A stretch of DNA of 64,000 nt from Mesorhizobium sp. (GTDB taxonomy: Bacteria > Pseudomonadota > Alphaproteobacteria > Rhizobiales > Rhizobiaceae), in assembly GCA_004020875.1 (NCBI GenBank), contig SAPZ01000010.1:124001-188000 (forward strand), written 5' to 3'. The first letter of the stretch is position 1; each line of letters opens with the position of its first letter. Under the pieces are notes generated by a model that saw nothing but the letters and a program-made list of their open reading frames with translations, searched no databases and was not told the origin of the DNA. Shown here piece after piece: positions 1-9,297 of the stretch. The translations under genes were made by a program, and so were the position numbers.

Positions 1-80
1 ACCATAGTGGCCGGGGAGCAAGCTTCGCGAGAGCCGAAGCGTCGCCGGCAGGGAACAGAAAAAAGGGGAAGACACAAGAC

Positions 81-1790
81 ATGAGCACGATAAGCACGGC
101 CCTGGAGCAGCCTGCCGAAAGCAAGCTGCTCAGGCATATCGACTGGCGTGGCGCCTTCTGGGTGGCGAGCGGCGTTCCGGCGCTGGTCCTGTTCTCGATC
201 GGCGGCATTGCCGGCACGACCGGAACGCTGGCCTTCCTGATCTGGACGGTGTCCATGATCATGGGCTTCCTGCAATCCTTCACCTATGCGGAGATTGCCG
301 GCCTGTTCCCCAACAAGTCCGGCGGCGCGTCGATCTACGGCGCTACCGCCTGGCTGCGTTATTCGAAATTCATCGCGCCGCTGTCGGTGTGGTGCAACTG
401 GTTTGCATGGTCGCCGGTGCTGTCGCTCGGCTGTTCCATCGCCGCCGCCTATATCCTCAACGCGCTGGCGCCGATCCCGGTCTTCTCCGAGGCTTCGCCG
501 GAGGTGGTCGCCTATATCGCAGCGCATGCCGGGACAGCGCCCGCCGACGCCGTCGCCGCGGTCACCGCTGCCGCGACGCCGGCGATCCGCACATGGACGC
601 TGTGGGGACATACGCTCGGCCCGGTCTCCTTCACGCTCAACGCCACCTTCTTCATCGGCGCGGTGCTGATGCTGATCATCTTCGCCATCCAGCATCGCGG
701 CATCCTCGGCACGGCCAATGTGCAGAAATATATCGGCCTGCTGGTCATCATCCCGATGCTGATCGTCGGCGTGGTGCCGATCATCACCGGCCAGATCAAC
801 TACGCCAACTTCTCGCCGCTGGTACCGCTGGCTGCGGCTTACGCGCCTGATCCCGGGTCGTGGAACATCGCCGGCTGGACCCTGGTGCTGGGCGGCATGT
901 TCATCGCGGCATGGTCGACCTACGGCTTCGAGACCGCCGTCTGCTACACGTCGGAGTTCAAGAACCCCGGCACCGACACCTTCAAGGCGATCTTCTACTC
1001 CGGGCTGCTCTGCATGCTGCTCTTCATCCTGGTGCCTTTCACCTTCCAGGGCGTGCTGGGCCTGAACGGCATGCTGGCGACACCGATCGTCGACGGCTCT
1101 GGCGTCGCCGACGCGCTGGCCGGCATGGTCGGCGGCGGCAAACTGATTCACAGCCTGCTGGTGATGCTGATGATCTTGGCGCTGGTCCTTTGCATCATGA
1201 CGGCGATGGCCGGCTCCTCGCGCACGCTCTACCAGGGCTCGGTCGACGGCTGGCTGCCGCGCTATCTCAGCCATGTCAACGAGCACGGCGCGCCAACGCG
1301 TGCGATGTGGACCGACCTCTGCTTCAACCTGATCGTGCTGGCGATCGCCTCGGCGGATGCGACGAGCTTCTTCTTCATCCTCGCCGTGTCGAACTGCGGC
1401 TACATCATCTTCAACTTCCTCAACCTCAACGCCGGCTGGATCCACCGCATCGACAACGGCCACATCACGCGGCCGTGGCGGGCGCCGACCTGGCTCCTCG
1501 GCATCGGGGCGATCTTTGCCTATGTGAACGCGGTGTTCATGGGCGCCGGCGCCAAGGTGTGGAACCCGATGGCGCTGTGGGCCGGCCTGATCACCGCTGC
1601 CTTGATCATCCCGGTGTTCTGCTTCCGCCACTACATCCAGGACGGCGGCAAGTTCCCCGACCATATGCTGGCCGACCTCGGCATGGCGGGAGCCGACCTT
1701 TCGGTCAAGAAGGCGGGTATGCTGCCCTACCTGACGCTGATCGCCGGCGTGGTGGTAATGCTGATCGCCAACTGGATATTCGTCATCTGA
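81..1790 (+). CDS. APC superfamily amino acid permease
   Basis: A 569-residue inner-membrane transporter of the amino acid-polyamine-organocation superfamily, which imports or exchanges amino acids or amines. About twelve hydrophobic segments are visible, starting near residue 28 (GAFWVASGVPALVLFSIG, the usual APC opening). The stretch at about 56-80 (MIMGFLQSFTYAEIAGLFP) carries the family's TM2 signature. Residues about 134-180, between TM segments, form an Ala/Pro-rich extracytoplasmic insertion not usual in short APC members. The ATG follows AAGGGGAAG at 63-71. A strong terminator follows directly, so the gene is probably monocistronic or the last gene of an operon that begins before the window. 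The substrate cannot be read from sequence. Confidence 0.85.
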   Translation: MSTISTALEQPAESKLLRHIDWRGAFWVASGVPALVLFSIGGIAGTTGTLAFLIWTVSMIMGFLQSFTYAEIAGLFPNKSGGASIYGATAWLRYSKFIAPLSVWCNWFAWSPVLSLGCSIAAAYILNALAPIPVFSEASPEVVAYIAAHAGTAPADAVAAVTAAATPAIRTWTLWGHTLGPVSFTLNATFFIGAVLMLIIFAIQHRGILGTANVQKYIGLLVIIPMLIVGVVPIITGQINYANFSPLVPLAAAYAPDPGSWNIAGWTLVLGGMFIAAWSTYGFETAVCYTSEFKNPGTDTFKAIFYSGLLCMLLFILVPFTFQGVLGLNGMLATPIVDGSGVADALAGMVGGGKLIHSLLVMLMILALVLCIMTAMAGSSRTLYQGSVDGWLPRYLSHVNEHGAPTRAMWTDLCFNLIVLAIASADATSFFFILAVSNCGYIIFNFLNLNAGWIHRIDNGHITRPWRAPTWLLGIGAIFAYVNAVFMGAGAKVWNPMALWAGLITAALIIPVFCFRHYIQDGGKFPDHMLADLGMAGADLSVKKAGMLPYLTLIAGVVVMLIANWIFVI

Positions 1791-1809
1791 AACAAGACAA
1801 CCGACGGAA

Positions 1810-1842
1810 ATCGGGCGCGCTTCGGCGCGCCCGATTTTTTTT
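1810..1842 (+). terminator. Rho-independent terminator after the APC permease
   Basis: A perfect 11-bp stem (1810-1820 with 1825-1835) closes a TTCG tetraloop and is followed by a run of T to 1842. It lies 20 bases after the permease stop codon. Confidence 0.93.
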
Positions 1843-1907
1843 GCGCCAGCAAACGAGGACCGGCCGGCGCGTGACGTCGTCGAGACGTGGAGCCCGTAAA
1901 TGCGGGT

Positions 1908-1939
1908 CATCCGCCACCGTCCGATGACGATGGCGGATG
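1908..1939. terminator. Hairpin between convergent genes
   Basis: A 14-bp stem with one mismatch (1908-1921 with 1926-1939) closes a CGAT loop. It lies 16 bases beyond the stop of the leftward RND gene. There is no strong T run on either side, so it is a weak terminator or an mRNA 3'-end stabiliser for the efflux operon. Confidence 0.55.
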
Positions 1940-1955
1940 TTTCCAGGTTGCCACC

Positions 1956-4900
1956 TTATTCCGCAGCCAGTGCCAGCTGCGGTTCTTCAATACCTTCGGC
2001 CTTCTCCGGTTCGGGCGCCTGCTCGTCGGTCTTGGCCTTCTTCGGCGCGCGGCCGAAGAACAGCGCATAACCGGCCGGCAGCACCAAGATGGTGAGCACG
2101 GTGGCGACGAGGATGCCGCCCATCATGGCGTAGGCGAGCGGCCCCCAGAACACAGCGCGCGAGATCGGGATCAGCGCCAGCACGGCGGTGAGCGCCGTCA
2201 GCATGATCGGCCGGAAGCGGCGCACGGCAGCACCCACGATCGCCTCCGATCGGTCCATGCCTGCCGCGATGTCCTGATCGATCTGGTCGACCAGGATGAT
2301 CGAGTTGCGCATGATGATGCCGAGCAGCGCGATGACGCCAAGGATGGCGACGAAGCCGAAGGGTGCGCCGCTGATCAAAAGCGCCGCCGCAGCGCCGATG
2401 ATACCCAGCGGACCGGTCGCCAGCACCAGCATTGACTTGCCGAAATGCTGCAGCTGAACCATCAGCAGCACGACGATGATCGCAAGCATGATCGGCGCCT
2501 TGGCGGCGATCGAAGCCTGGCTCTCGGCCGAATCCTCGGCTCCGCCCTGGATCTCGATCTTGTAGCCGGGCGCCAAGCCGGCGCGTAGGTCCTTCATGTC
2601 GTTGTACATCTTGGTGACGACATCGTTCGACTGCACGCCGTCCGGCAGCGTGGCGCGCACGCTGATCGTCGGCAGGCGGTCGCGCCGCCACTCGATGCCC
2701 TGCTCCATGACGGGCACCACCTTGGCCACTTGCGACAGCGGCACCGAGCCGCCGAAGTCGGTCGGGATGTAGACCGAGTCGACCGAGGAAAGCAGGTGGC
2801 GGGTCGCATCCGGCTCGCGGGCGACGATCGAGACCGTCTCCTCGCCGTCGCGGAAGTCGTCGAGCGGCGCGCCGGACATGGTTGCCTGCAACATCTGGCG
2901 GATGCGTTGCGAGGTGACGCCGAGGGCACGGGCACGATCCTGGTCGATCACCAGCTTCATCGCCGGCACCGGCTCCAGCCAATCGTCATGGATCGCGCCA
3001 AGCAGCGGATTGGCCTGGAACTTCGCCTTCACCTCATCGGCGATGCGGCGCACCTCTCTGCGGTCGGGACCCATGATGCGCATCTGCACCGGCCAGCCGG
3101 TGGGCGGGCCGAGGAACAGGCGGTCGACCTTGCCGCGGATCGAGGGAAAGTCCCTGGCCAGGATGCCGCGCATCTTGACGATCAGCCGCTCGCGCGCCGG
3201 CTCGTCCTTGGCCATCACCAGGAGCTGGGCGAAATTGGGATTCCTGAGCTGCTGGTCGAGCGGCAGGAAGAAGCGCGGCGCGCCTTCGCCGATATAGGTG
3301 GCAATGAAGCGCTTGTTGGGATCGTCCATCATCCTGGCTTCCAGCGCCTTGGCCTGGTTCTCGACCTCCTTGATCGAGGTGCCTTCCGGCAGCCAGAGAT
3401 CGACGAGGATTTCCGGGCGCGAGGATTGCGGGAAAAAATTCTGCGGGATGGACTGGAAGGCCCACAGGCTGGTCGCGAAGGTGACCAGCGTCATCACCAG
3501 CACGATGATGCGGTGGCGCACCGCCCATGTAACGGTCGCGCGCAGCCGGCGGTAGAAGCCGGTGTCGAAGACATCGTGGTGCGTACCGGCATGCTTTCGC
3601 TGCTTGAGGATCATGTAGCCCAGCCACGGCGTGAAATAGACCGCGACGAACCACGACACGACGAGCGCGATGCCGACGACATAGAAGAGCGTGCGTACAT
3701 ATTCGCCGGCTGTCGAGGCGGCGAAGCCGACCGGGATGAAGCCTGCCGTGGTGATCAGCGTGCCGGTGAGCATCGGGAAGGCGGTCGATGTATAGGCGAA
3801 GCTCGCCGCCTCGATCTTGACCAGCCCCTCCTCGAGCTTTCGCTCCATCATCTCGACGACGATCATGGCGTCGTCGACCAACAGGCCGAGCGCGATGATC
3901 AGCGCGCCGAGCGAGATGCGCTGCAGGTCGATCCCGATCTCGTACATGATGGCGAAAGTGGCGGCCAAGACCAGCGGGATGGCAATGGCGATCACCAGGC
4001 CCGAGCGCCAGCCGATCGACAGCAGCGAGACGGCGAGCACGATGAGCAGCGCCTCGCCGAGCGCTTCCATGAACTCGCTTACCGCGTCCTTCACCACCTC
4101 CGGCTGGTCGGAGATCTGGTCGACCGAAACGCCGTAGGGGAGCCCTGCCTCGAAGCGCTGGTAGGTCGCCTCGACATCCTTGCCGACGTCCCTGACGTTG
4201 AAACCCTTGGCCATGACGACGCCGACCTGGACGCTCTCATGGCCATTGAAACGGTATTTGCGCTCGTAAGGGTCTTCGAGGCCGGACGAGACGGTGGCGA
4301 TGTCGCCGAGGCGCGTCACCTGGCTGCCGGAGCGCAGCCTCAGCTCGCGGATGTCCGCGGCCTTGGTGACGTCGCCCTCGACCGAGATGCGCACCGACCG
4401 CAGGCCAGTGTCAACCGAGCCGGCCGGATCGACGGCGTTCTGCCCTTTAACGGCGTTCTGCAGGTCGAGGATGGTCAAGCCGCGCTCGGCCAGCGCCTTG
4501 GAGGAGACGTCGATATAGATCTTCTCCGGCTGGTCGCCGATGATGACGGCTTTTTCGACGCCGGGCGTCGTCAGCAGCATGTCGCGCGCCTGGATGGCGA
4601 ATTTTTTCAGCTCCGGATAGGTGAAGCCGTCGCCGCTGATCGAATGCAGCGTGATGAAGGTGTCGCCGAACTCGTCGTTGAAATAGGGACCGAGCAGGCC
4701 TTGCGGCAATTCGCTGGAAATGTCGCCGACCTTCTTGCGCACTTGGTAAAAGGCGTCCTTCACCTCCTCCGCATTGGTGTCGCCCTTCACCTGCAGCGTG
4801 ATGATGGCGCTGCCGGCGCGGGTGTAAGAGCGTACGAAATCGAGATGCGGGGTTTCCTGCAGCTTGCGCTCGATCTTGTTGACGACCTGGTCCTCCATGT

Positions 4901-5108
4901 CCTGGATCGAGGCGCCGGGCCAGATCGCCTGCACCACCATGACGCGGAAGGTGAAGTCAGGGTCTTCCTTCTGGCCCATGCGCATAAGGCCGAGCGCGCC
5001 GGCCAGGATGATCAACCCGAACAGGAAGCGCGCGATGCTCGGATGTCCGATCGCCCAGCGCGAAAGGTTGAAGGGCCGCTTTTCAGTGCTGCTGTCGGTC
5101 GTGGTCAT
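1956..5108 (-). CDS. RND efflux transporter, inner-membrane pump subunit
   Basis: A 1050-residue resistance-nodulation-division pump (AcrB/HAE-1 type), which uses the proton gradient to extrude drugs, detergents or metabolites through a tripartite complex. The TM4 motif GLLVDDAMIVVEMMERK holds the adjacent Asp pair needed for proton relay. The porter entry motif WPGASIQDMEDQV and the paired six-TM halves are present. Length is normal for the family. I start at the ATG at 5108 (MTTTDSSTEKRPF) because homologs begin just before the first TM; the open frame runs 61 codons further upstream but that part looks non-family. It ends with a charged Lys/Glu-rich cytoplasmic tail of about 30 residues. 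It lies downstream of the fusion protein and tetR on the same strand. No outer-membrane TolC-type gene is in the window. Confidence 0.93.
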   Translation of the reverse strand: MTTTDSSTEKRPFNLSRWAIGHPSIARFLFGLIILAGALGLMRMGQKEDPDFTFRVMVVQAIWPGASIQDMEDQVVNKIERKLQETPHLDFVRSYTRAGSAIITLQVKGDTNAEEVKDAFYQVRKKVGDISSELPQGLLGPYFNDEFGDTFITLHSISGDGFTYPELKKFAIQARDMLLTTPGVEKAVIIGDQPEKIYIDVSSKALAERGLTILDLQNAVKGQNAVDPAGSVDTGLRSVRISVEGDVTKAADIRELRLRSGSQVTRLGDIATVSSGLEDPYERKYRFNGHESVQVGVVMAKGFNVRDVGKDVEATYQRFEAGLPYGVSVDQISDQPEVVKDAVSEFMEALGEALLIVLAVSLLSIGWRSGLVIAIAIPLVLAATFAIMYEIGIDLQRISLGALIIALGLLVDDAMIVVEMMERKLEEGLVKIEAASFAYTSTAFPMLTGTLITTAGFIPVGFAASTAGEYVRTLFYVVGIALVVSWFVAVYFTPWLGYMILKQRKHAGTHHDVFDTGFYRRLRATVTWAVRHRIIVLVMTLVTFATSLWAFQSIPQNFFPQSSRPEILVDLWLPEGTSIKEVENQAKALEARMMDDPNKRFIATYIGEGAPRFFLPLDQQLRNPNFAQLLVMAKDEPARERLIVKMRGILARDFPSIRGKVDRLFLGPPTGWPVQMRIMGPDRREVRRIADEVKAKFQANPLLGAIHDDWLEPVPAMKLVIDQDRARALGVTSQRIRQMLQATMSGAPLDDFRDGEETVSIVAREPDATRHLLSSVDSVYIPTDFGGSVPLSQVAKVVPVMEQGIEWRRDRLPTISVRATLPDGVQSNDVVTKMYNDMKDLRAGLAPGYKIEIQGGAEDSAESQASIAAKAPIMLAIIVVLLMVQLQHFGKSMLVLATGPLGIIGAAAALLISGAPFGFVAILGVIALLGIIMRNSIILVDQIDQDIAAGMDRSEAIVGAAVRRFRPIMLTALTAVLALIPISRAVFWGPLAYAMMGGILVATVLTILVLPAGYALFFGRAPKKAKTDEQAPEPEKAEGIEEPQLALAAE

Positions 5109-5351
5109 GGCGCAGTCCAGTCCAATTGGCCGGCAATGCACGCTGGCATTGCCCGTGAATTCTCGGTCGGGTTTCCGGGCGGCAAGACCCTCAAGCGGAG
5201 AGACTCGCAAATCGCGCTGGACGCGGCACTGCCGCGGGGGAAGCCAACATGCCGGCGTCCCGCGATCGGGCGTCCGCCGCCCGGAACCCATGCCCTCCCC
5301 CGGCTCGCGGCTCGACGCAGCGAGAGCGGGAAAGGCGTCTGTCGCGCCTGG
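5109..5351. other. Unusually long spacer inside the efflux operon
   Basis: These 243 bases separate the membrane fusion protein stop from the chosen RND start. Such genes usually sit within a few bases of each other. The RND reading frame stays open through it from 5291, but the product there is Arg/Pro-rich and unlike the family. I see no clear terminator, promoter or repeat. Confidence 0.5.
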
Positions 5352-6527
5352 TTAGCGCAGGCTGCTGGTGCTCGCGACGTCCTCCGCCGAGGCGGATTGC
5401 TGGGCGTCGCTGGAAAGCTTGACCTTCAGATTTTCGGTCATGAACTGGGTGCCGGCCGCGACCACGACATCGCCCTGTTTCAGGCCGTCGGCCACGGCGA
5501 CGCCGTCGGCCGTGAAGTTGGCGACCTTGATCGGGCGCGGATGCACCGTGTCGGAGGCGCGATCGACCGTCCAGACGATCTGCTTTCCGTCCTTCTCGGT
5601 CATTGCGGTTAGCGGGATAGAGACGAGCTCAGCCTTGCTGCCGACGGTCGCCCGAACATTGGCGGTCATGCCGAGCAGCACGCGCGGATCGTTGGGCAGC
5701 GACACTCGAACGGCGAAGGTGCGCGACTGCGGATCGGCGCTGCCGGCGACCTCGCGGACCTTGCCTTCAAGCGTGAGCCCTTCGTCCGACCAGAAGGTCG
5801 CCTTGACCTCCTTGCCGGGCCTGAAACCGGCGATGTCCATCTCCGGCACCGCGATCGACACTTCCTTCTCGCCATCGACCGCGACGGTCATGACGGGCGT
5901 GCCGGCGGCGACCACCTGGCCGACATCGGCGGAAATGGCGGTCACGATGCCGTTCTTGCTGGCTTTCAGATCGGCGTATTGAACCTGGTTCTGCGCCTGG
6001 GCCAACGTCGAACGAGCGGCATCGCGCGTCGCCACGGCCTGGTCGTAGGTCAGCCGCGCCTGGTCGAGCTGCGACTTCGGCGCGAAATTCTTCGCATAGA
6101 GCTGCTCGGCGCGCTTCCTGGCGAGATCGACGGTTTCCACCTGGCGCTCGGCCGCGTCGAGGCTGGCCGCGGCACTCTTCACCGACAATTCATAGTCGGC
6201 AGGATCGATGCGGGCGAGCACGTCGCCCTCGTTCACATGCTGGCCGATATCGACCAGACGCTCGGTGACCTTGCCGGCGATGCGGAAGCCGAGATTCATC
6301 TCGGTGCGGGCGCGCACCGAACCGGAATAATCGAGCTGACGCGTGGTCTGCGCCTCGCCGATCTCGACCACTTTCACGGGCCGGACGACTTGCTGGACGA
6401 CCTCGGCCTTCTCCTGGCTGCACCCAGCAAGGCCAAGTGCTGCCGCGATAACGGCGGCGGCTGGGAGGCCGGCGGCCGGCAGTCGTCGGAGAATGGAACT
6501 GGGGAGGATGGAACTGGACAAAGACAC
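5352..6527 (-). CDS. RND efflux periplasmic membrane fusion protein (HlyD/AcrA family)
   Basis: A 391-residue periplasmic adaptor that would connect the RND pump to an outer-membrane channel. An N-terminal signal ends in the lipobox LGLAGC at about residue 35, predicting a lipid-anchored protein. The barrel-sandwich half-motif QLDYSGSVRARTEMNLGFRIAGKV is followed by an alpha-helical hairpin (about 105-175), the second lipoyl half (ISADVGQVVAAGTPVMTVAV) and beta-barrel domains. The start is GTG at 6527, preceded at useful distance by GGGAG. It sits 55 bases after tetR and before the pump gene, in the usual tetR-adaptor-pump order. Confidence 0.92.
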   Translation of the reverse strand: MSLSSSILPSSILRRLPAAGLPAAAVIAAALGLAGCSQEKAEVVQQVVRPVKVVEIGEAQTTRQLDYSGSVRARTEMNLGFRIAGKVTERLVDIGQHVNEGDVLARIDPADYELSVKSAAASLDAAERQVETVDLARKRAEQLYAKNFAPKSQLDQARLTYDQAVATRDAARSTLAQAQNQVQYADLKASKNGIVTAISADVGQVVAAGTPVMTVAVDGEKEVSIAVPEMDIAGFRPGKEVKATFWSDEGLTLEGKVREVAGSADPQSRTFAVRVSLPNDPRVLLGMTANVRATVGSKAELVSIPLTAMTEKDGKQIVWTVDRASDTVHPRPIKVANFTADGVAVADGLKQGDVVVAAGTQFMTENLKVKLSSDAQQSASAEDVASTSSLR

Positions 6528-6582
6528 CTTAGCACTCCCGAACTGGAGATGATCTGTCGAAACCGCGCCCGGCGGGCGGCGG

Positions 6583-7188
6583 CTATTTCAAGGCTCTGAT
6601 GGCGTAGTCAATAAGTTCGTCGGGCATTGCCCGATTGGTCTTGGCAAGGCACTGCGCCACCATCTGCGGGTGGCAGAGAATGACGGTCGCGGCGCCGAAG
6701 CAGCGCGAGGCGGTTTCCGGATCCTGCTTCCTGAACTCGCCGGCCTCGATGCCCTCCCGGATCACTTCGGCATAGAGGTCGTGGATGCTGTTCACATGCG
6801 CATCGATGACGCCCCAGTCGCGCTCCAGCGCGACGATGACCATCTCATGCACCTTCTCCTGATCGAGCATGACCTCCAGCGTCATCTTGTACTGGGCATG
6901 GATGTAGCGGCGCAGCCGTTCCTCGGCGCTGACCGGCATATGCATGATCTCATAGGCCATCTTGTAGCTGGCGCCGAGCATGCGGCCGCAGACGGCCTGG
7001 TGGATTTCGACCTTGGAGGCAAAGAAGCGGTAGATGTTGGCCGGCGACATGCCGAGCTCGCGGGCAATGTCGGCGACGTTGGTCTTGCCGTAGCCATAGT
7101 GGCGGAACAGCCGCTCGGCGCAGTCGAGAATGCGGGTCACATTCTCCTGCCGGGCGGGGTCTGTCACGATGTTGGCGGCTTCTGACAT
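6583..7188 (-). CDS. TetR/AcrR family transcriptional regulator of the efflux operon
   Basis: A 201-residue repressor-type regulator. The N-terminal helix-turn-helix spans about residues 15-60 (ILDCAERLFRHYGYGKTNVADIARELGMSPANIYRFF), with the typical TetR spacing. The C-terminal ligand domain is all-helical and unassigned. I choose ATG 7188 over an upstream in-frame TTG at 7206: the ATG has a purine-rich GAAAGAG just before it, and the TTG lies within the operator-like palindrome. It is first gene of tetR-adaptor-pump, so it probably represses itself and the pump through the dyad at 7193-7244. The inducing compound is unknown. Confidence 0.9.
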   Translation of the reverse strand: MSEAANIVTDPARQENVTRILDCAERLFRHYGYGKTNVADIARELGMSPANIYRFFASKVEIHQAVCGRMLGASYKMAYEIMHMPVSAEERLRRYIHAQYKMTLEVMLDQEKVHEMVIVALERDWGVIDAHVNSIHDLYAEVIREGIEAGEFRKQDPETASRCFGAATVILCHPQMVAQCLAKTNRAMPDELIDYAIRALK

Positions 7189-7192
7189 TGCT

Positions 7193-7258
7193 CTTTCGTT
7201 TGACAAGTGACGAATTTCAATTTTCGTCAGTCGTAAAACGAAAGGAGGAAGGAGTCAA
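7193..7258 (-). promoter_or_regulatory. tetR-efflux promoter with long operator-like dyad
   Basis: Read leftward, TTGACT (7253-7258) and TACGAC (7230-7235) are separated by 17 bases. A dyad centred at 7218.5 spans 7193-7244: 20 of 26 base pairs match, including outer 9-bp arms and the core TGACGAA-N8-TTCGTCA at 7208-7214 and 7223-7229. It overlaps the -10 and the region ahead of the tetR start codon, as expected for TetR autoregulation. Assignment to this regulator is inference. Confidence 0.65.
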
Positions 7259-7370
7259 CGCGGAATCGACGTACGCGTATAATTTGGTGACAGATGGTGA
7301 CAGTTTGCAGGGTGCTAATTTGCGCCGGCGCCATTCCGGCAACGCCGGCAATTGGCGAAAGAGGGCGCGC

Positions 7371-7436
7371 GAATCTCCCCCTTGTGGGGGGAGATGTCCG
7401 GCAGGACAGAGAAGGGCGCTGTCCCGCCGGCGTGGG
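7371..7436. repeat. Intergenic palindromic repeat (family C), complete copy
   Basis: Between tetR and the acyl-CoA synthetase lies CTCCCCC (7375-7381), a TTGTG loop and GGGGGAG (7387-7393). A second dyad follows, with GGACAG facing CTGTCC. The pattern resembles an abundant intergenic repeat I recall from Mesorhizobium genomes. It may also act as terminator or mRNA end for the leftward synthetase gene. Confidence 0.6.
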
Positions 7437-7454
7437 CTTTTTCGCCTCGCTGAA

Positions 7455-9095
7455 CTACGCTTCCTTTGCCATTTCCCGCAGCCGGAACTTCTGAATCTTG
7501 CCGGTCGAGGTCTTCGGGATTTCCGCGAACACCACCGCTTTCGGCACCTTGAAGCGGGCCAGCAATCCCCGGCAATGTTCTATGATCTCGGCTTCGGTCG
7601 CGGTCCTGCCGGGCTTCAGCTCGACATAGGCGACCGGCACCTCGCCCCACTTCTCATCGGCGCGGGCGACCACGCCGCAGGAGGCGACCGACGGATGCTT
7701 GTAGAGCGCGTCCTCGACCTCGATCGAGGAGATGTTCTCGCCGCCCGAGATGATGATGTCCTTCGAGCGGTCCTTGAGCTGGATGTAGCCGTCGGGGTGC
7801 ATGACGCCGAGATCGCCGGAATGGAACCAGCCGCCGGCGAAGGCCTCGTCGGTCGCCTTCCTGTTCTTCAGATAGCCCTTCATGACGATGTTGCCGCGGA
7901 ACATCACCTCGCCAATGGTCTCGCCATCGGCCGGCGTCTCGACCATCGTCTCCGGGTCCATGATCGTCAGCCCTTCCAGGGCGGCATAGCGTACGCCCTG
8001 GCGCGCCTTCTTCGCCGTCCTCGGCCCCTTCTCCAGCGCGTCCCACTCATTGTGCCATTCGTTGACGACGGCCGGGCCGTAGGTCTCGGTCAGGCCGTAG
8101 AGATGGGTGACGGCGAAACCGGCGTCTGCCATGCCGGACAGCACCGCTTCCGGTGGCGGCGCGGCGGCCGTGTTGAAGGTGACGGTCTGCGGGAACTGGC
8201 GCTTGTCCTCGTCCTTCGCGTTGATCAGCACCGACATGACGATCGGCGCGCCGCAGAGATGGGTGACGCCGTGATCGGCAATCGCGTCATATATCGGTTT
8301 CGCCCGCACCCAGCGCAGGCAGACATGCGTGCCGGCCTGGACGGCAAGCGTCCAGGGAAAACACCAGCCGTTGCAATGGAACATCGGCAGCGTCCACAGA
8401 TAGACCGCGTGCCTCGCCATGCCGGCGTGGATGGTATTGGTGTAGGCCATCAGGGCGGCGCCACGATGATGATAGACGACGCCCTTCGGGTTGCCGGTGG
8501 TGCCGGACGTGTAGTTGAGCGAGATGGCGTCCCATTCGTCGTCCGGCATCGACCACGCGAACGCCTCGTCGCCCGCGGCGACGAAATCCTCATAGTCGAG
8601 CACGCCGATCCGGTCACCCTTCGGATAGGGAGCGTCGGCGGCATAATCGGGATCATCATAGTCGATGATCAATGGCTTGGCCTTGGCCAACGCCAGGGCC
8701 TCCTTGACCACGCCCGAGAATTCGCGGTCGACGATCAGCACCTTCGTGTCGGCATGATCGAGCTGAAAGGCGATGATGGCGGCGTCAAGACGGGTGTTCA
8801 GGGAATGCAGCACCGCCTTGGTCATCGGCACGCCAAAATGCGCTTCCAGCATCGGCGGCGTGTTGGAGAGCATCACCGTCACCGTGTCGCCCTTGCCGAT
8901 GCCGTGCCTCGCAAGTGCCGAGGCGAGCTTCAGCGAGCGGCGCCAGAACTCGCGATAGGTCACGCGCTGGCGGCCATGGATGATGGCGACATGGTCGGGA
9001 TAGGTCTTGGCCGTGCGTTCAAGGTAGGTGAGCGGCGTCAGCGGCTGGTAGTTGGCGGCGTTCCTGTCGAGATCCTGTTCGTAGGGATTGGCCAT
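7455..9095 (-). CDS. AMP-forming acyl-CoA synthetase
   Basis: A 546-residue ANL-superfamily enzyme that activates a carboxylic acid with ATP and CoA. The P-loop YTSGTTGNPKG is at 195-205, the adenylate-binding YGLTETYGP near 345, the hinge region GWFHSGDLG near 427 and the catalytic lysine context KTSTGKIQKF near 530-539. Length and the motif order match the medium-chain/methylmercaptopropionyl-CoA ligase-like group, but the acid cannot be told from sequence. The ATG at 9095 follows GGGGAG at good spacing. It stands alone between a repeat and the divergent SorC gene. Confidence 0.9.
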   Translation of the reverse strand: MANPYEQDLDRNAANYQPLTPLTYLERTAKTYPDHVAIIHGRQRVTYREFWRRSLKLASALARHGIGKGDTVTVMLSNTPPMLEAHFGVPMTKAVLHSLNTRLDAAIIAFQLDHADTKVLIVDREFSGVVKEALALAKAKPLIIDYDDPDYAADAPYPKGDRIGVLDYEDFVAAGDEAFAWSMPDDEWDAISLNYTSGTTGNPKGVVYHHRGAALMAYTNTIHAGMARHAVYLWTLPMFHCNGWCFPWTLAVQAGTHVCLRWVRAKPIYDAIADHGVTHLCGAPIVMSVLINAKDEDKRQFPQTVTFNTAAAPPPEAVLSGMADAGFAVTHLYGLTETYGPAVVNEWHNEWDALEKGPRTAKKARQGVRYAALEGLTIMDPETMVETPADGETIGEVMFRGNIVMKGYLKNRKATDEAFAGGWFHSGDLGVMHPDGYIQLKDRSKDIIISGGENISSIEVEDALYKHPSVASCGVVARADEKWGEVPVAYVELKPGRTATEAEIIEHCRGLLARFKVPKAVVFAEIPKTSTGKIQKFRLREMAKEA

Positions 9096-9251
9096 CCCGT
9101 TCTCCCCAAAGTTCTTTTCGAACCTTCTAACCTCAGGCCCGCTGTCACGCTATCCCTCCGAATGGCTGAAAATGCTATGATCCGGCTGCTTAACGGAACG
9201 GCGATCCGCGCCGAGCCGTGCCGACAGGTAAACGCGTCCGCTCACCCAAGT

Positions 9252-9281
9252 TTGACTTTTGTCGAGAGCCGTGACTAATGT
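9252..9281 (+). promoter_or_regulatory. Sigma-70-like promoter of the SorC regulator gene
   Basis: TTGACT (9252-9257) and TAATGT (9276-9281) are 18 bases apart and lie 16 bases before the regulator's start codon at 9298, leaving room for the AGGAGG ribosome site. Confidence 0.55.
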
Positions 9282-9297
9282 CAGCCGAGGAGGCGGC

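Noticed and set aside
2730..5612. 960-codon open frame opposite the RND and fusion-protein genes
   Set aside because: It is antisense to two well-supported genes; its Arg/Asp/His-rich product is what high-GC antisense frames give, with no domain.
7188..9278. 696-codon open frame opposite the acyl-CoA synthetase
   Set aside because: Antisense to a gene with all family motifs; composition is that of a shadow frame.
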